The translations under genes and the position numbers were made by a program. This document shows, one piece after another, positions 1 to 6,361 of a stretch of 28,684 nucleotides of DNA. This DNA is from an uncultured Collinsella sp. (GTDB taxonomy: Bacteria; Actinomycetota; Coriobacteriia; Coriobacteriales; Coriobacteriaceae). The first letter of the stretch is position 1. The number at the start of each line of letters is the position of its first letter. The stretch covers positions 1 to 28,684 of the forward strand of contig CAUADW010000018.1 of NCBI GenBank assembly GCA_958427895.1. Direction: 5' to 3'. The notes beneath the pieces were generated by a model that was given only the letters and a program-made list of their open reading frames with translations, had not been told where the DNA came from and ran no database searches.

Positions 1-649
1 TGCGCATCTCGGGATCGTAGAACGGATTGGGCAGGAAGCGGACGTCGATCATAATGTCCGCCTCGACGGGCATGCCGTGCTTAAAGCCAAACGAGAACAC
101 GTGAACGTCCATGAGCTGCTGGTCAGATAACTCGGAGAACGCCATGCGCAATTTGTTGCGCAGGGCAGAGGTGCGCAGACGGCTCGTGTCGATAATCATA
201 TCGGCTCGATCGCGCACGCCCTGCAGCTGCAGGCGCTCGCGCTGAATCGCATCGGCCGTAGTCTCCCCCGGCTTGGCAATGGGATGGCGGCGGCGGTTTT
301 CGCTATAACGACGGATCAGCACCTCGTCAGAAGCCTCCAGGAACACGATGTCACAGCTCATCTCGCGCTCCTCGAGTGCGGCAACGGCATCGAGCAGCTC
401 ATCGAACAAGCCCTGGCTGCGCAGGTCGCAGGTGACGGCAAGATGCCTGCCCACGCCCGTATTGATGCCGACGAGCTCGGCAAGCTGGGCGATGAGACGC
501 GGAGGCAGGTTATCGATGCAAAAATAGCCCATGTCCTCGAACACGTGCATGGCCTGCGTGCGGCCCGATCCGGACATTCCGGTGATGATAACGATATCGG
601 GGATGCGCTCCGAGCGCTCCGACGCATCCATGGCATCTCCCTTTTGCAT
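1..649 (-). CDS. rapZ: RapZ/YvcJ family nucleotide-binding protein, C-terminus cut by window edge
   Basis: This is a RapZ (YvcJ) family P-loop protein. In E. coli, RapZ binds small RNAs and the sugar intermediate GlcN-6-P to tune amino-sugar synthesis; the actinobacterial role is less defined. Visible are the P-loop GMSGSGRT (residues 24-31), the family motif YFCIDNLPPRL just after it, and FLEASDEVLIRRYSENRRRHP in the middle. About 216 residues are present, ending at FYDPEMR; the family is usually about 285, so roughly 70 C-terminal residues lie off the left edge. The ATG at 649 was chosen because AGGAGG (655-660) sits 5 nt upstream; an in-frame ATG at 631 lacks this. Arg replaces the usual P-loop Lys, which I recall as normal for actinobacterial RapZ. 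The gene starts just behind the terminator of the sialic-acid operon. The family call is secure. Confidence 0.95.
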   Translation of the reverse strand, partial: MQKGDAMDASERSERIPDIVIITGMSGSGRTQAMHVFEDMGYFCIDNLPPRLIAQLAELVGINTGVGRHLAVTCDLRSQGLFDELLDAVAALEEREMSCDIVFLEASDEVLIRRYSENRRRHPIAKPGETTADAIQRERLQLQGVRDRADMIIDTSRLRTSALRNKLRMAFSELSDQQLMDVHVFSFGFKHGMPVEADIMIDVRFLPNPFYDPEMR

Positions 650-660
650 GTGTGCCTCCT

Positions 661-696
661 AAAACAAGCGCGGGACCCGGCCAGCGGATCCCGCGC
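661..696 (-). terminator. Intrinsic terminator of the nan operon, immediately before rapZ
   Basis: Arms 668-675 (gcgcggga) and 689-696 (tcccgcgc) are perfectly complementary over 8 bp, and CCG/CGG can pair further in the loop. Read on the minus strand, the stem is followed at once by TTGTTTT (661-667), which is the form of a Rho-independent terminator. It lies 51 nt past the nanE stop, and its T-run abuts the rapZ Shine-Dalgarno at 655-660. It could act as terminator for nanE or as a leader attenuator for rapZ. Confidence 0.75.
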
Positions 697-714
697 GATC
701 AATTGCCTTTATTG

Positions 715-720
715 AGTATA
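715..720 (-). promoter_or_regulatory. -10-like box (TATACT) possibly serving rapZ
   Basis: The minus strand reads TATACT here (5 of 6 to consensus), between the nanE stop and the hairpin at 668-696. No good -35 is visible 16-19 nt upstream and there is no TG extension, so this is a weak candidate. If real, the rapZ leader would contain the terminator hairpin. Confidence 0.25.
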
Positions 721-747
721 CCGCCCCAAGCGGATACGAGGCCTGTC

Positions 748-1434
748 TTACGCCTCAAGCGCAGCCTTGAACCAACTCGTAATACTCGTGGGGTGCGTGA
801 TGGCGGTGCCGACGACAACGGCCCAGGCGCCAGCATCGATCGCGGCGCGAGCCTCCTCGGGCGTATGCACGCGACCCTCGCAAATGATGGGAAGGCCGGG
901 GAATTCCTCGGTCGCCTGACGCAGGAGCGGCAGGTCGGGGCCATCGGCCATGGTGCAGTCGATGGCGGCGACACCGTGAGAAAGCGTGGTGGATACCAGG
1001 TCGAAGCCCATATCAACCGCACGGCGAATGTCCTCGATGGTGGCACAATCCGCCATCAGGAGCACACCCTCCTCGTGCAGCGGGCGGAAGGTATCCTCGA
1101 CCGTCTTGCCATCGGGGCGCGGACGATCGGTGGCGTCGATCGCCACGATATCGGCACCGGCAGCAACGCAGGCGCGAGCGTGACGCAGCGTCGGCGTGAT
1201 GTAAACGCCCTCGTGCCCATCCTTCCACAGGCCGATAACAGGAACCTCACAGCGACCCTTAATGGCGGCAATGTCGGCAAGGCCCTGGCAGCGAATGGCG
1301 GCGGCGCCACCGAGCTCGCAAGCGCGAGACATTTGAGCCATGGTCTCGGGCGTACGAAGCGGCTCGCCCATATACGCCTGAACGCTCACGACGAGCTTGC
1401 CCTTCAGGGATTGAATCAAAGGATCGACGGTCAT
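748..1434 (-). CDS. nanE: N-acetylmannosamine-6-phosphate 2-epimerase
   Basis: This enzyme converts ManNAc-6-P to GlcNAc-6-P, the last dedicated step of sialic-acid breakdown before NagA/NagB, in the cytoplasm. The 228-residue TIM barrel matches the NanE family length. Visible family features are VSVQA near residue 18, Arg48 in AAAIRCQG, Lys71 in GLWKD, Asp129 in LMADCAT, Glu186 in CEGRVHTPEEA, and the phosphate-binding end VVVGTAITHPTSIT. The Arg, Lys, Asp and Glu correspond to residues described as catalytic or substrate-binding in NanE. The ATG at 1434 has AAAGG about 10 nt upstream, slightly far. It is the last gene of the operon, 70 nt after nanK across a hairpin, and is followed by the intrinsic terminator at 661-696. 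Confidence 0.95.
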   Translation of the reverse strand: MTVDPLIQSLKGKLVVSVQAYMGEPLRTPETMAQMSRACELGGAAAIRCQGLADIAAIKGRCEVPVIGLWKDGHEGVYITPTLRHARACVAAGADIVAIDATDRPRPDGKTVEDTFRPLHEEGVLLMADCATIEDIRRAVDMGFDLVSTTLSHGVAAIDCTMADGPDLPLLRQATEEFPGLPIICEGRVHTPEEARAAIDAGAWAVVVGTAITHPTSITSWFKAALEA

Positions 1435-1457
1435 AAGGCTGTAACCTTTCTCAGAAC

Positions 1458-1488
1458 AGCCTCCCGAGGCGTGTTGTCTCGGGAGGCT
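1458..1488 (-). other. Intercistronic hairpin between nanK and nanE
   Basis: Perfect 11-bp arms agcctcccgag (1458-1468) and ctcgggaggct (1478-1488) with a 9-nt loop lie in the 70-nt nanK-nanE gap. No T-run follows on either strand, so it looks like an RNA-stabilising or processing structure, not a terminator. Confidence 0.6.
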
Positions 1489-1504
1489 CCTACAGAAGAT
1501 ACGT

Positions 1505-2470
1505 TTACTTCAACGAGGCAAGAAGATGCTCAGCGGCACCGATGAGCGGAGCATCGCCCTCCAGAGAACCGATGAGGATCGGCGTGTCCTGAAGCGGATC
1601 GAGCGCCTGGCTGGCATAGCCCTCGTGTACCGAATCCTTCCACGTCTGTGAACGCCAATCGGGACCTTGGTGAATCACGCCACCCGAAAGCACGATGACC
1701 TCAGGGTCCAGGATGTTAGCGAGCGAGCCCAAGCTGGCACCCAGCGCAAAGCCGGCGTCATGGATGACCTCGGTCGCCTTTGCGTCGCCCGCACGGCACA
1801 GGTCGTTCACATCGCGACCGACCGAAGGACGGCTGGGGTCGACGCGACCAAAGCGCTCATCGTACATACGACCAATGGAAGTGCCCGAAGCAACCGACTC
1901 CAGATGGCCGGAACGCCCGCAGGCGCAGGGAATACCGGCGGCAGCCGAGCACTCGATGTGGCCCATATGGCCAGCAGCACCATGGAAGCCCTGCATCACG
2001 CGGCCGTTCTCGACATATGCGCCACCGATGCCCGTACCGATGCCAAGACACAAGACGGAGAACTTGCCCTTGCCGACGCCCCAGTGGGCCTCGCCCAGAG
2101 CATGAGCCTGCACGTCGCCTACAACGGCAACGGGAAGACCGAGGTCCTCGCGCAGGCGCGGCCCCAACTGAACACCGGACCAGCCGGGCATGATCTCGTT
2201 GGCATACGCGATGGCGCCCGTCTTGGGATCGACGACGCCGGCGGCACCGATACCGACGCCAAGGACCTCGACATCGGGATTCGCCTCGAGAGCAGCCTTG
2301 ATGGACGCCTCGATACGTTGGAAGACGGCCTCGCCGCCCTCTTGGGCCTCGGTGGGAACCTCGGCCTCAAAAACAGGATGGGGCACACTACCGTCAGCCG
2401 GGTACTCCATGATGGCAGTCGCGATCTTAGTTCCGCCGATATCGACAGAGCAGACGTACTTGTTCTCCAT
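1505..2470 (-). CDS. nanK: ROK-family kinase, probable N-acetylmannosamine kinase
   Basis: A 321-residue ROK sugar kinase, expected to phosphorylate ManNAc with ATP to ManNAc-6-P. The ATP phosphate loop is DIGGTK (10-15), the general-base Asp is about 119 in VGDVQAHALGE (usual form NDANAAALGE), and the zinc region is at 167-191. The sugar-site motif is GHMGH, where glucokinase-type ROK proteins have GE-x-GH. E. coli NanK, as I recall it, also has His here, which favours ManNAc kinase. The zinc motif reads CACGRSGH: the third cysteine of C-x-C-G-x-x-G-C is His189. The ATG at 2470 was chosen because AGGAG lies 6 nt upstream; an in-frame ATG 7 codons earlier has no such site. It lies between the lyase and epimerase genes, which supports the substrate call. 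Confidence 0.88.
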   Translation of the reverse strand: MENKYVCSVDIGGTKIATAIMEYPADGSVPHPVFEAEVPTEAQEGGEAVFQRIEASIKAALEANPDVEVLGVGIGAAGVVDPKTGAIAYANEIMPGWSGVQLGPRLREDLGLPVAVVGDVQAHALGEAHWGVGKGKFSVLCLGIGTGIGGAYVENGRVMQGFHGAAGHMGHIECSAAAGIPCACGRSGHLESVASGTSIGRMYDERFGRVDPSRPSVGRDVNDLCRAGDAKATEVIHDAGFALGASLGSLANILDPEVIVLSGGVIHQGPDWRSQTWKDSVHEGYASQALDPLQDTPILIGSLEGDAPLIGAAEHLLASLK

Positions 2471-2543
2471 GTCGTTCTCCTTCGGAGACAAAACAACAAC
2501 TACAGGAAATGAAGGCGGTGTTATCGCCGCAGCTTGATAAAGG

Positions 2544-2639
2544 TTTCCCAGGTGCCCGAGGTTGGGGTGAAAGTGGTCGGGCGTTGACCTAATGGGTCAC
2601 GCCCGACCACTTGAGCCTCAAGATCGGGTGCCTGGGGAA
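2544..2639 (-). repeat. Large nested inverted-repeat structure between the lyase gene and nanK
   Basis: The outer arms 2544-2559 and 2624-2639 pair over 16 bp with a few G-U pairs. Inside is a near-perfect hairpin: aagtggtcgggcg (2571-2583) pairs with 2600-2612 over 13 bp, and after one bulged T, tgacc/ggtca (2585-2589 with 2595-2599) adds 5 bp around a TAATG loop. The structure fills most of the 172-nt gap and begins 3 nt after the lyase stop. No strong T-run follows. It could be an attenuator or stabiliser, or a small palindromic repeat element of the REP type. Confidence 0.65.
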
Positions 2640-2642
2640 GCT

Positions 2643-3563
2643 TTACAGGAGACCGTTGTCCTGGAGGACCTTCTTAATCGCCTCGACGTTCTCGCCGGTC
2701 ATGGCCTTCACCGGGCGCGGCATGGTCGGGCTGTCGAAGATACCCATGAGGTTCATAGCGGTCTTGAAGGCGCCGACGCCACCGGCATAACCCTGGACGC
2801 CCGAGGTGACATCCCAGATGTGCGAAATCTCATTGAGGCGATCCTGCTCGGCCTTGACGGTAGCCCAGTCACCAGCCTGAGCGGCCTTCCACTGACGCAC
2901 GTAGCCCTCGGGCTCAACGTTGGCGAGACCCGGAACGGAACCGTCGGCGCCACCGAGGTAGGCGCCGTCGACAACAACCTCGTGACCGGTGAGGATGCTC
3001 ATCGGATGGCCGTTCTTCTCGTTCTCCTGAACGAGGTAGCGGAACGAGATGTCATCACCCGAGGAATCCTTGACGCCGGCCAGAACGCCCTCGGCACCGA
3101 GCTTGGCAAGGAGCTTCCACGGGAGCTTGGTGTGGACACACACGGGGATGTCATAGGCGAAGATGGGCAGGTCGAGTTCCTCATGCAGGATGCGGAAGTG
3201 CTCCTCGACCTCGGTCATGCCCTGCAGGGCATAGAACGGGCAGGTGGCGACAAGCGCATCGGCGCCCAGCTCCTGAGCGACCTTACCGTGCTCGATCATG
3301 CGCTCGGTCTCGGTGTCGATGATGCCGACCAGAACGGGAACGCGGTGGTCGACGATACGGACGGCCTCGGAGATGATCTGACGGCGACGCTCGTCGGTGG
3401 AGAAGACGACCTCGCCCGAGGAGCCCAGGAAGAACAAGCCATCGACGCCGGCATCGATCATGCGGTTGATGCTGCGCTCAAAGGAGGCAACATCGAGCTG
3501 GTGGTCTTCGGTATCGGGAACAACGACGGGAGGGATAACGCCGGTGAATTTCTGAGTTGCCAC
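2643..3563 (-). CDS. nanA: DHDPS/N-acetylneuraminate lyase family aldolase, probable sialic acid lyase
   Basis: A class I (Schiff-base) aldolase of 306 residues, expected to split N-acetylneuraminate into ManNAc and pyruvate in the cytoplasm. Visible are the pyruvate-carboxylate motif GSSGE (47-51), Tyr137 in FAYDIPV and the Schiff-base Lys165 in GVKDSSGD; Tyr137 and Lys165 carry the same numbers as in E. coli NanA. The start is a GTG at 3563 with AAGGAG 6 nt upstream; the frame stays open further upstream but without a good site. Sequence motifs alone cannot separate it from other members of the dihydrodipicolinate synthase superfamily, since GSSGE differs from the GSTGE of classical lyases. 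The lyase call rests on adjacent nanK and nanE. Family certain, substrate likely. Confidence 0.85.
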   Translation of the reverse strand: MATQKFTGVIPPVVVPDTEDHQLDVASFERSINRMIDAGVDGLFFLGSSGEVVFSTDERRRQIISEAVRIVDHRVPVLVGIIDTETERMIEHGKVAQELGADALVATCPFYALQGMTEVEEHFRILHEELDLPIFAYDIPVCVHTKLPWKLLAKLGAEGVLAGVKDSSGDDISFRYLVQENEKNGHPMSILTGHEVVVDGAYLGGADGSVPGLANVEPEGYVRQWKAAQAGDWATVKAEQDRLNEISHIWDVTSGVQGYAGGVGAFKTAMNLMGIFDSPTMPRPVKAMTGENVEAIKKVLQDNGLL

Positions 3564-3584
3564 AAGAATCTCCTTAGTTGTCTG

Positions 3585-3607
3585 GTGGGCAGCCCTATGC
3601 CGCCCAC
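3585..3607 (-). other. Intercistronic hairpin upstream of the lyase gene
   Basis: Arms gtgggcagc (3585-3593) and gccgcccac (3599-3607) form a 9-bp stem with one wobble pair and a 5-nt loop. It lies in the 68-nt gap between the esterase paralogue and the lyase, 14 nt above the AAGGAG ribosome binding site. No T-run follows, so it is a possible RNA processing or stability element. Confidence 0.5.
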
Positions 3608-3631
3608 TCTTGTTGGCAGTGTCCAGGCCGT

Positions 3632-4483
3632 CTAGGCCAAAGAACACGAGTAGAACGTTTGGTTAAAAAAGTCGACGACTTCGTTTTCGAACGCATTGAT
3701 GCGCTCGTGAGCGTATTTGGCATAGATGATATGTCTCCGGTCACACTCAAGACCGTTGAATACGGCAAACTGATCCTTGGGATCGCTCACGGTATCCATG
3801 AGCGATGTGCCCATGAGCACCGATCCGCGCACCCGAGACGACAGCGCCTCGAGGCCGCCAGGAAGCGGATTGGCAACCGCCGTACAGGCGAGACCCCGCT
3901 CGTCCAGAGCAGAAACCGCCAGCGCGACTCCGCCGCCTAGACCCTCGCCCCATGCAAAGATGCGGTCGGGGTCCATGCCATCAAGATTGCGCGCCACCTT
4001 CGCCAGCGCGCAACCCCAACGGACGCGCTCGACAAAAGCGGGCGAAGAAATCCCCCGCTGCAGGTCGTCCGCACCAGCAACATCGTCATCCAGCGCGAGG
4101 ACGGCATACCCCATGGCGGCAAATCTCGTCATGTGATGCCAGCCGCGCACAGGCCGATCGATATCGTGGAACATCAGGCACAGCGGCACGCGCTCAGACA
4201 CTCGGGCACGACCGACAGGCTCGATCAAACGAGCGTGAATCGCATCGTCACCGAGCTCAAAGGAGACCTCCGAGTAACGGGCGCAGGGGTTAACAAAGTC
4301 AATCGCCGTAATGGCCAGGCCTTGAATCTCAAGATTCGAAGCGCATGTCTCTAAATCAGAAACATCTGCTTGGACATCACCGCGCCAGTCCCGATATTCT
4401 GCGAGCCTTGACGAAACCGTTCCAGGAATTCCCACGAGCCCGGGGACAATCAGCTCATTAACATTGCTCTCGCACTTAGACAT
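3632..4483 (-). CDS. Degenerate AXE1-family esterase paralogue lacking the catalytic serine
   Basis: A 283-residue alpha/beta-hydrolase-fold protein clearly related to the neighbouring 325-residue esterase: both share the pattern PxxLxFH near residue 102, the elbow with GGG, D-x-x-x-x-P-x-x-QFAV(F/Y)N near residue 230, and a C-terminal His (259). The nucleophile elbow reads GEGLGGG (from 179), where the neighbour has GASQGGG, so the serine position is Gly181. The oxyanion HGYPG is replaced by HDIDR, and about 40 residues forming the lid before the Asp are missing. It is probably not a serine esterase; a binding, regulatory or partner-subunit role is a guess. The ATG at 4483 overlaps the upstream stop as ATGTCTAA, with GGGGAGG just before, so translation is coupled. 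The frame is intact, so it is not a simple pseudogene. Confidence 0.85.
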   Translation of the reverse strand: MSKCESNVNELIVPGLVGIPGTVSSRLAEYRDWRGDVQADVSDLETCASNLEIQGLAITAIDFVNPCARYSEVSFELGDDAIHARLIEPVGRARVSERVPLCLMFHDIDRPVRGWHHMTRFAAMGYAVLALDDDVAGADDLQRGISSPAFVERVRWGCALAKVARNLDGMDPDRIFAWGEGLGGGVALAVSALDERGLACTAVANPLPGGLEALSSRVRGSVLMGTSLMDTVSDPKDQFAVFNGLECDRRHIIYAKYAHERINAFENEVVDFFNQTFYSCSLA

Positions 4484-5453
4484 GAGCCTCCCCTCCCTTG
4501 CAGAAAAACGGAATGATCAGATCGTCAAAATCCTGAATCTCCTCGTGGCCAAAGCCTTCAAAGAACTCATGACGCTTTTCGCAGGTCAGGTTGTTATAGA
4601 CCGCAAACTGCGTCGCTGGCGGGCAGACGATATCGGCTGTGCCGGTGCCAAACAGCACGGGGCATTTGACCATAGGGGCAAAGTTCTTGGAATCGAAGTA
4701 CGCCAGCTTGGCATAGGCTTCGTCAATACGAGTCGAGTCCTCGTCAAACCAGCGAGACCAATAGCGCAGGCCCTCGTAGGCAATGTCGTCTGCATCCAAA
4801 TCCCAGACTAGGCGGAAATCTGACAGGAAGGGATAGAGGATGGCGGCACGATTGATAAGCTCGCTGTTAAGCGCACAGGTCGCAATGCCCAAACCACCAC
4901 CCTGCGACGCGCCGTTCACAAACACACGGGAAAGATCGATGCCCTCGAGCTCGCGAACAATACGGCACAGGATGCGAATATCTTGGTGCAAGCGGACATA
5001 GTAGAGGTTGGCCGGGTCGCCGTCGATGCCGGCGACGATATGCCCGGCAACCGTTGTGCCCTCAAATCCACCAATGTCCTCGGAGGGACCTCCTTGGCCG
5101 GGGCAGTCGAGGGCGATGAGTGCCATGCCCATGCCCGCAAACGACGCCTGCTCAAACCAGCTGCGGCTTGCACCCGGATACCCATGGAACTGAAGCACCA
5201 ATGGCACGGGCTCGTCCGAGACGGGTTTAAGGTACTTGGCATGCAGGCGAGCGCCACACATGCCGGTATACCAGAGGTCGAAAAGTTGGCAGGTCGCGGC
5301 ATCGGTGACCGATGCCGTGTCGATCGCATAGTCAAGCCCGACGGCGTCGGCCTCGGCCATGCGATCCTTCCAAAAGAGATCGAAATCTGATGGACGGGGC
5401 ATGGCGCCTCGATATTCACCAAATTGATGTTGTAGCTCCTGAGCACTTGGCAT
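4476..5453 (-). CDS. AXE1-family carbohydrate esterase, possible sialate O-acetylesterase
   Basis: A 325-residue alpha/beta hydrolase of the acetyl xylan esterase/cephalosporin C deacetylase (AXE1, CE7-like) family. The family N-terminus PRPSDFDLFWKDRM is present, then the oxyanion motif HGYPGASRSW (90-99), nucleophile Ser183 in GASQGGG, Asp274 in GTADIVCPP and His303 in GFGHEE: a complete triad. No signal peptide is seen, so it acts inside the cell. AXE1 proteins occur in sialic-acid loci of other bacteria, for example pneumococcus as I recall. Inside this operon the likely substrate is O-acetylated sialic acid released after uptake; acetylated sugars of another kind are possible. The ATG at 5453 has only a distant AAAGG, about 15 nt away; a TTG at 5468 in frame is the alternative, so the start is uncertain. 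Confidence 0.88.
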   Translation of the reverse strand: MPSAQELQHQFGEYRGAMPRPSDFDLFWKDRMAEADAVGLDYAIDTASVTDAATCQLFDLWYTGMCGARLHAKYLKPVSDEPVPLVLQFHGYPGASRSWFEQASFAGMGMALIALDCPGQGGPSEDIGGFEGTTVAGHIVAGIDGDPANLYYVRLHQDIRILCRIVRELEGIDLSRVFVNGASQGGGLGIATCALNSELINRAAILYPFLSDFRLVWDLDADDIAYEGLRYWSRWFDEDSTRIDEAYAKLAYFDSKNFAPMVKCPVLFGTGTADIVCPPATQFAVYNNLTCEKRHEFFEGFGHEEIQDFDDLIIPFFCKGGEAHV

Positions 5454-5489
5454 GGCTCGTGAACCCAACCTTTCGAAATCGCAACGGAG

Positions 5490-5517
5490 GTGCGCCCGGC
5501 AAGGGAACCGGGCGCAC
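5490..5517 (-). other. Intercistronic hairpin between the ABC ATPase gene and the esterase gene
   Basis: Perfect 10-bp arms gtgcgcccgg (5490-5499) and ccgggcgcac (5508-5517) with an 8-nt loop follow the ATPase stop by 16 nt. There is no T-run on the minus strand, so it probably separates the abundance of transporter and enzyme mRNA rather than ending transcription. Confidence 0.6.
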
Positions 5518-5533
5518 GGGAGGGAAAGCGAGG

Positions 5534-6361
5534 CTATTCGCCGAGCTTGGGGTGCAGCAGCGACGGCGCAGCGCCGAGCAGCATCTTGGTGTAGGGGTCC
5601 TGGGGATGCTGGAAGACCTGCTTGGCCTCGCCCTGCTCGACGATCTTGCCGCCATTCATAACGATGATGTCGTCAGAGATATAGCGGACCGTCTGGATGT
5701 CATGGCTGATGAACACCATGGCCAGGCCGAGCTCCTTCTTAAGGTCGGTCAGCAGGTTCAGAATCTGCGCGCGGACCGAAACGTCCAGAGCCGAGGTGGG
5801 CTCGTCGGCGATGATGGCATCGGGGTTCAGCGACAGGGCACGGGCAATTGCGACGCGCTGGCGCTGGCCGCCCGAAAGCTGACCGGGAAGAACCTCGGCG
5901 GCGGAGCTGGGCAGACCGGTGAGCTCCAGGAGCTCTTTGACGCGCTTCTCCTGCTCGGCCTCGGTACCCAGGTTGTGGACGCGCATGGGGTCGAGCAGTT
6001 GCTCGCGAACGACCATGCGGGGGTTGAGCGCCGTGGCCGGGTTCTGGAACACGACCGAGATGACGCGACCCATGTGGCGACGGTCCTCGGCGGTACGTTT
6101 GGTAACGTCCTTGCCCTTAAAGTAGACCTTGCCGCTCGTGGGGGCCTGCAGGCCGCACATGACGTTGGCGGTGGTGGACTTACCGCAACCGGACTCGCCG
6201 ACGATGCCGATCGTCTGACCGGGCATGAGCTTAATCGTTACACCCTGGACGGCGTGAACCAGGTTGGGGTGCAGAATCGAGCCGGTACGGGTCCTAAAGG
6301 TGACGTGGACGTCATCAAGGAAGATGATCGGCTCGACGCCGTTGACTGCGGTCTCGCTCAT
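5534..6361 (-). CDS. ABC transporter ATP-binding protein, Dpp/Opp-F type, of the sialic-acid importer
   Basis: A 275-residue ATPase of the peptide/nickel/opine importer class. Visible are Walker A GESGCGKS (55-62), Q-loop FQNP near 106, signature LSGGQ (162-166), Walker B AIIADE (182-187) and the switch His220. The C-terminal peptide-transporter extension is short (QDPYTKMLLGAAP, then the end). It would pair with the ATPase half of the fused protein encoded just upstream to form the heterodimeric motor. The start ATG follows the upstream TAG directly, and GGAGGTGAT (6366-6374), fully complementary to the 16S tail, lies 4 nt before it, so translation is coupled and strong. Sialic acid as substrate is inferred from the operon; the family alone also covers peptides and other solutes. 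Confidence 0.9.
   Translation of the reverse strand: MSETAVNGVEPIIFLDDVHVTFRTRTGSILHPNLVHAVQGVTIKLMPGQTIGIVGESGCGKSTTANVMCGLQAPTSGKVYFKGKDVTKRTAEDRRHMGRVISVVFQNPATALNPRMVVREQLLDPMRVHNLGTEAEQEKRVKELLELTGLPSSAAEVLPGQLSGGQRQRVAIARALSLNPDAIIADEPTSALDVSVRAQILNLLTDLKKELGLAMVFISHDIQTVRYISDDIIVMNGGKIVEQGEAKQVFQHPQDPYTKMLLGAAPSLLHPKLGE

Noticed and set aside
530..580. Arg in place of Lys in the RapZ P-loop (GMSGSGRT) as a possible dead ATPase
   Set aside because: As far as I recall, actinobacterial RapZ proteins such as that of Streptomyces also carry GR at this place, so it is a lineage feature.
3563..3647. Upstream extension of the lyase frame (28 more codons)
   Set aside because: The extension covers a hairpin, has no family similarity, and the GTG at 3563 has an ideal AAGGAG site.
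3632..4483. Calling the second esterase-like gene a pseudogene
   Set aside because: The frame is intact, its start is well formed and coupled, and the changes are clustered at active-site elements, not spread as random decay.
5490..5517. The 10-bp hairpin as an intrinsic terminator splitting the nan operon
   Set aside because: No T-run follows on the minus strand and the downstream genes complete the same pathway.
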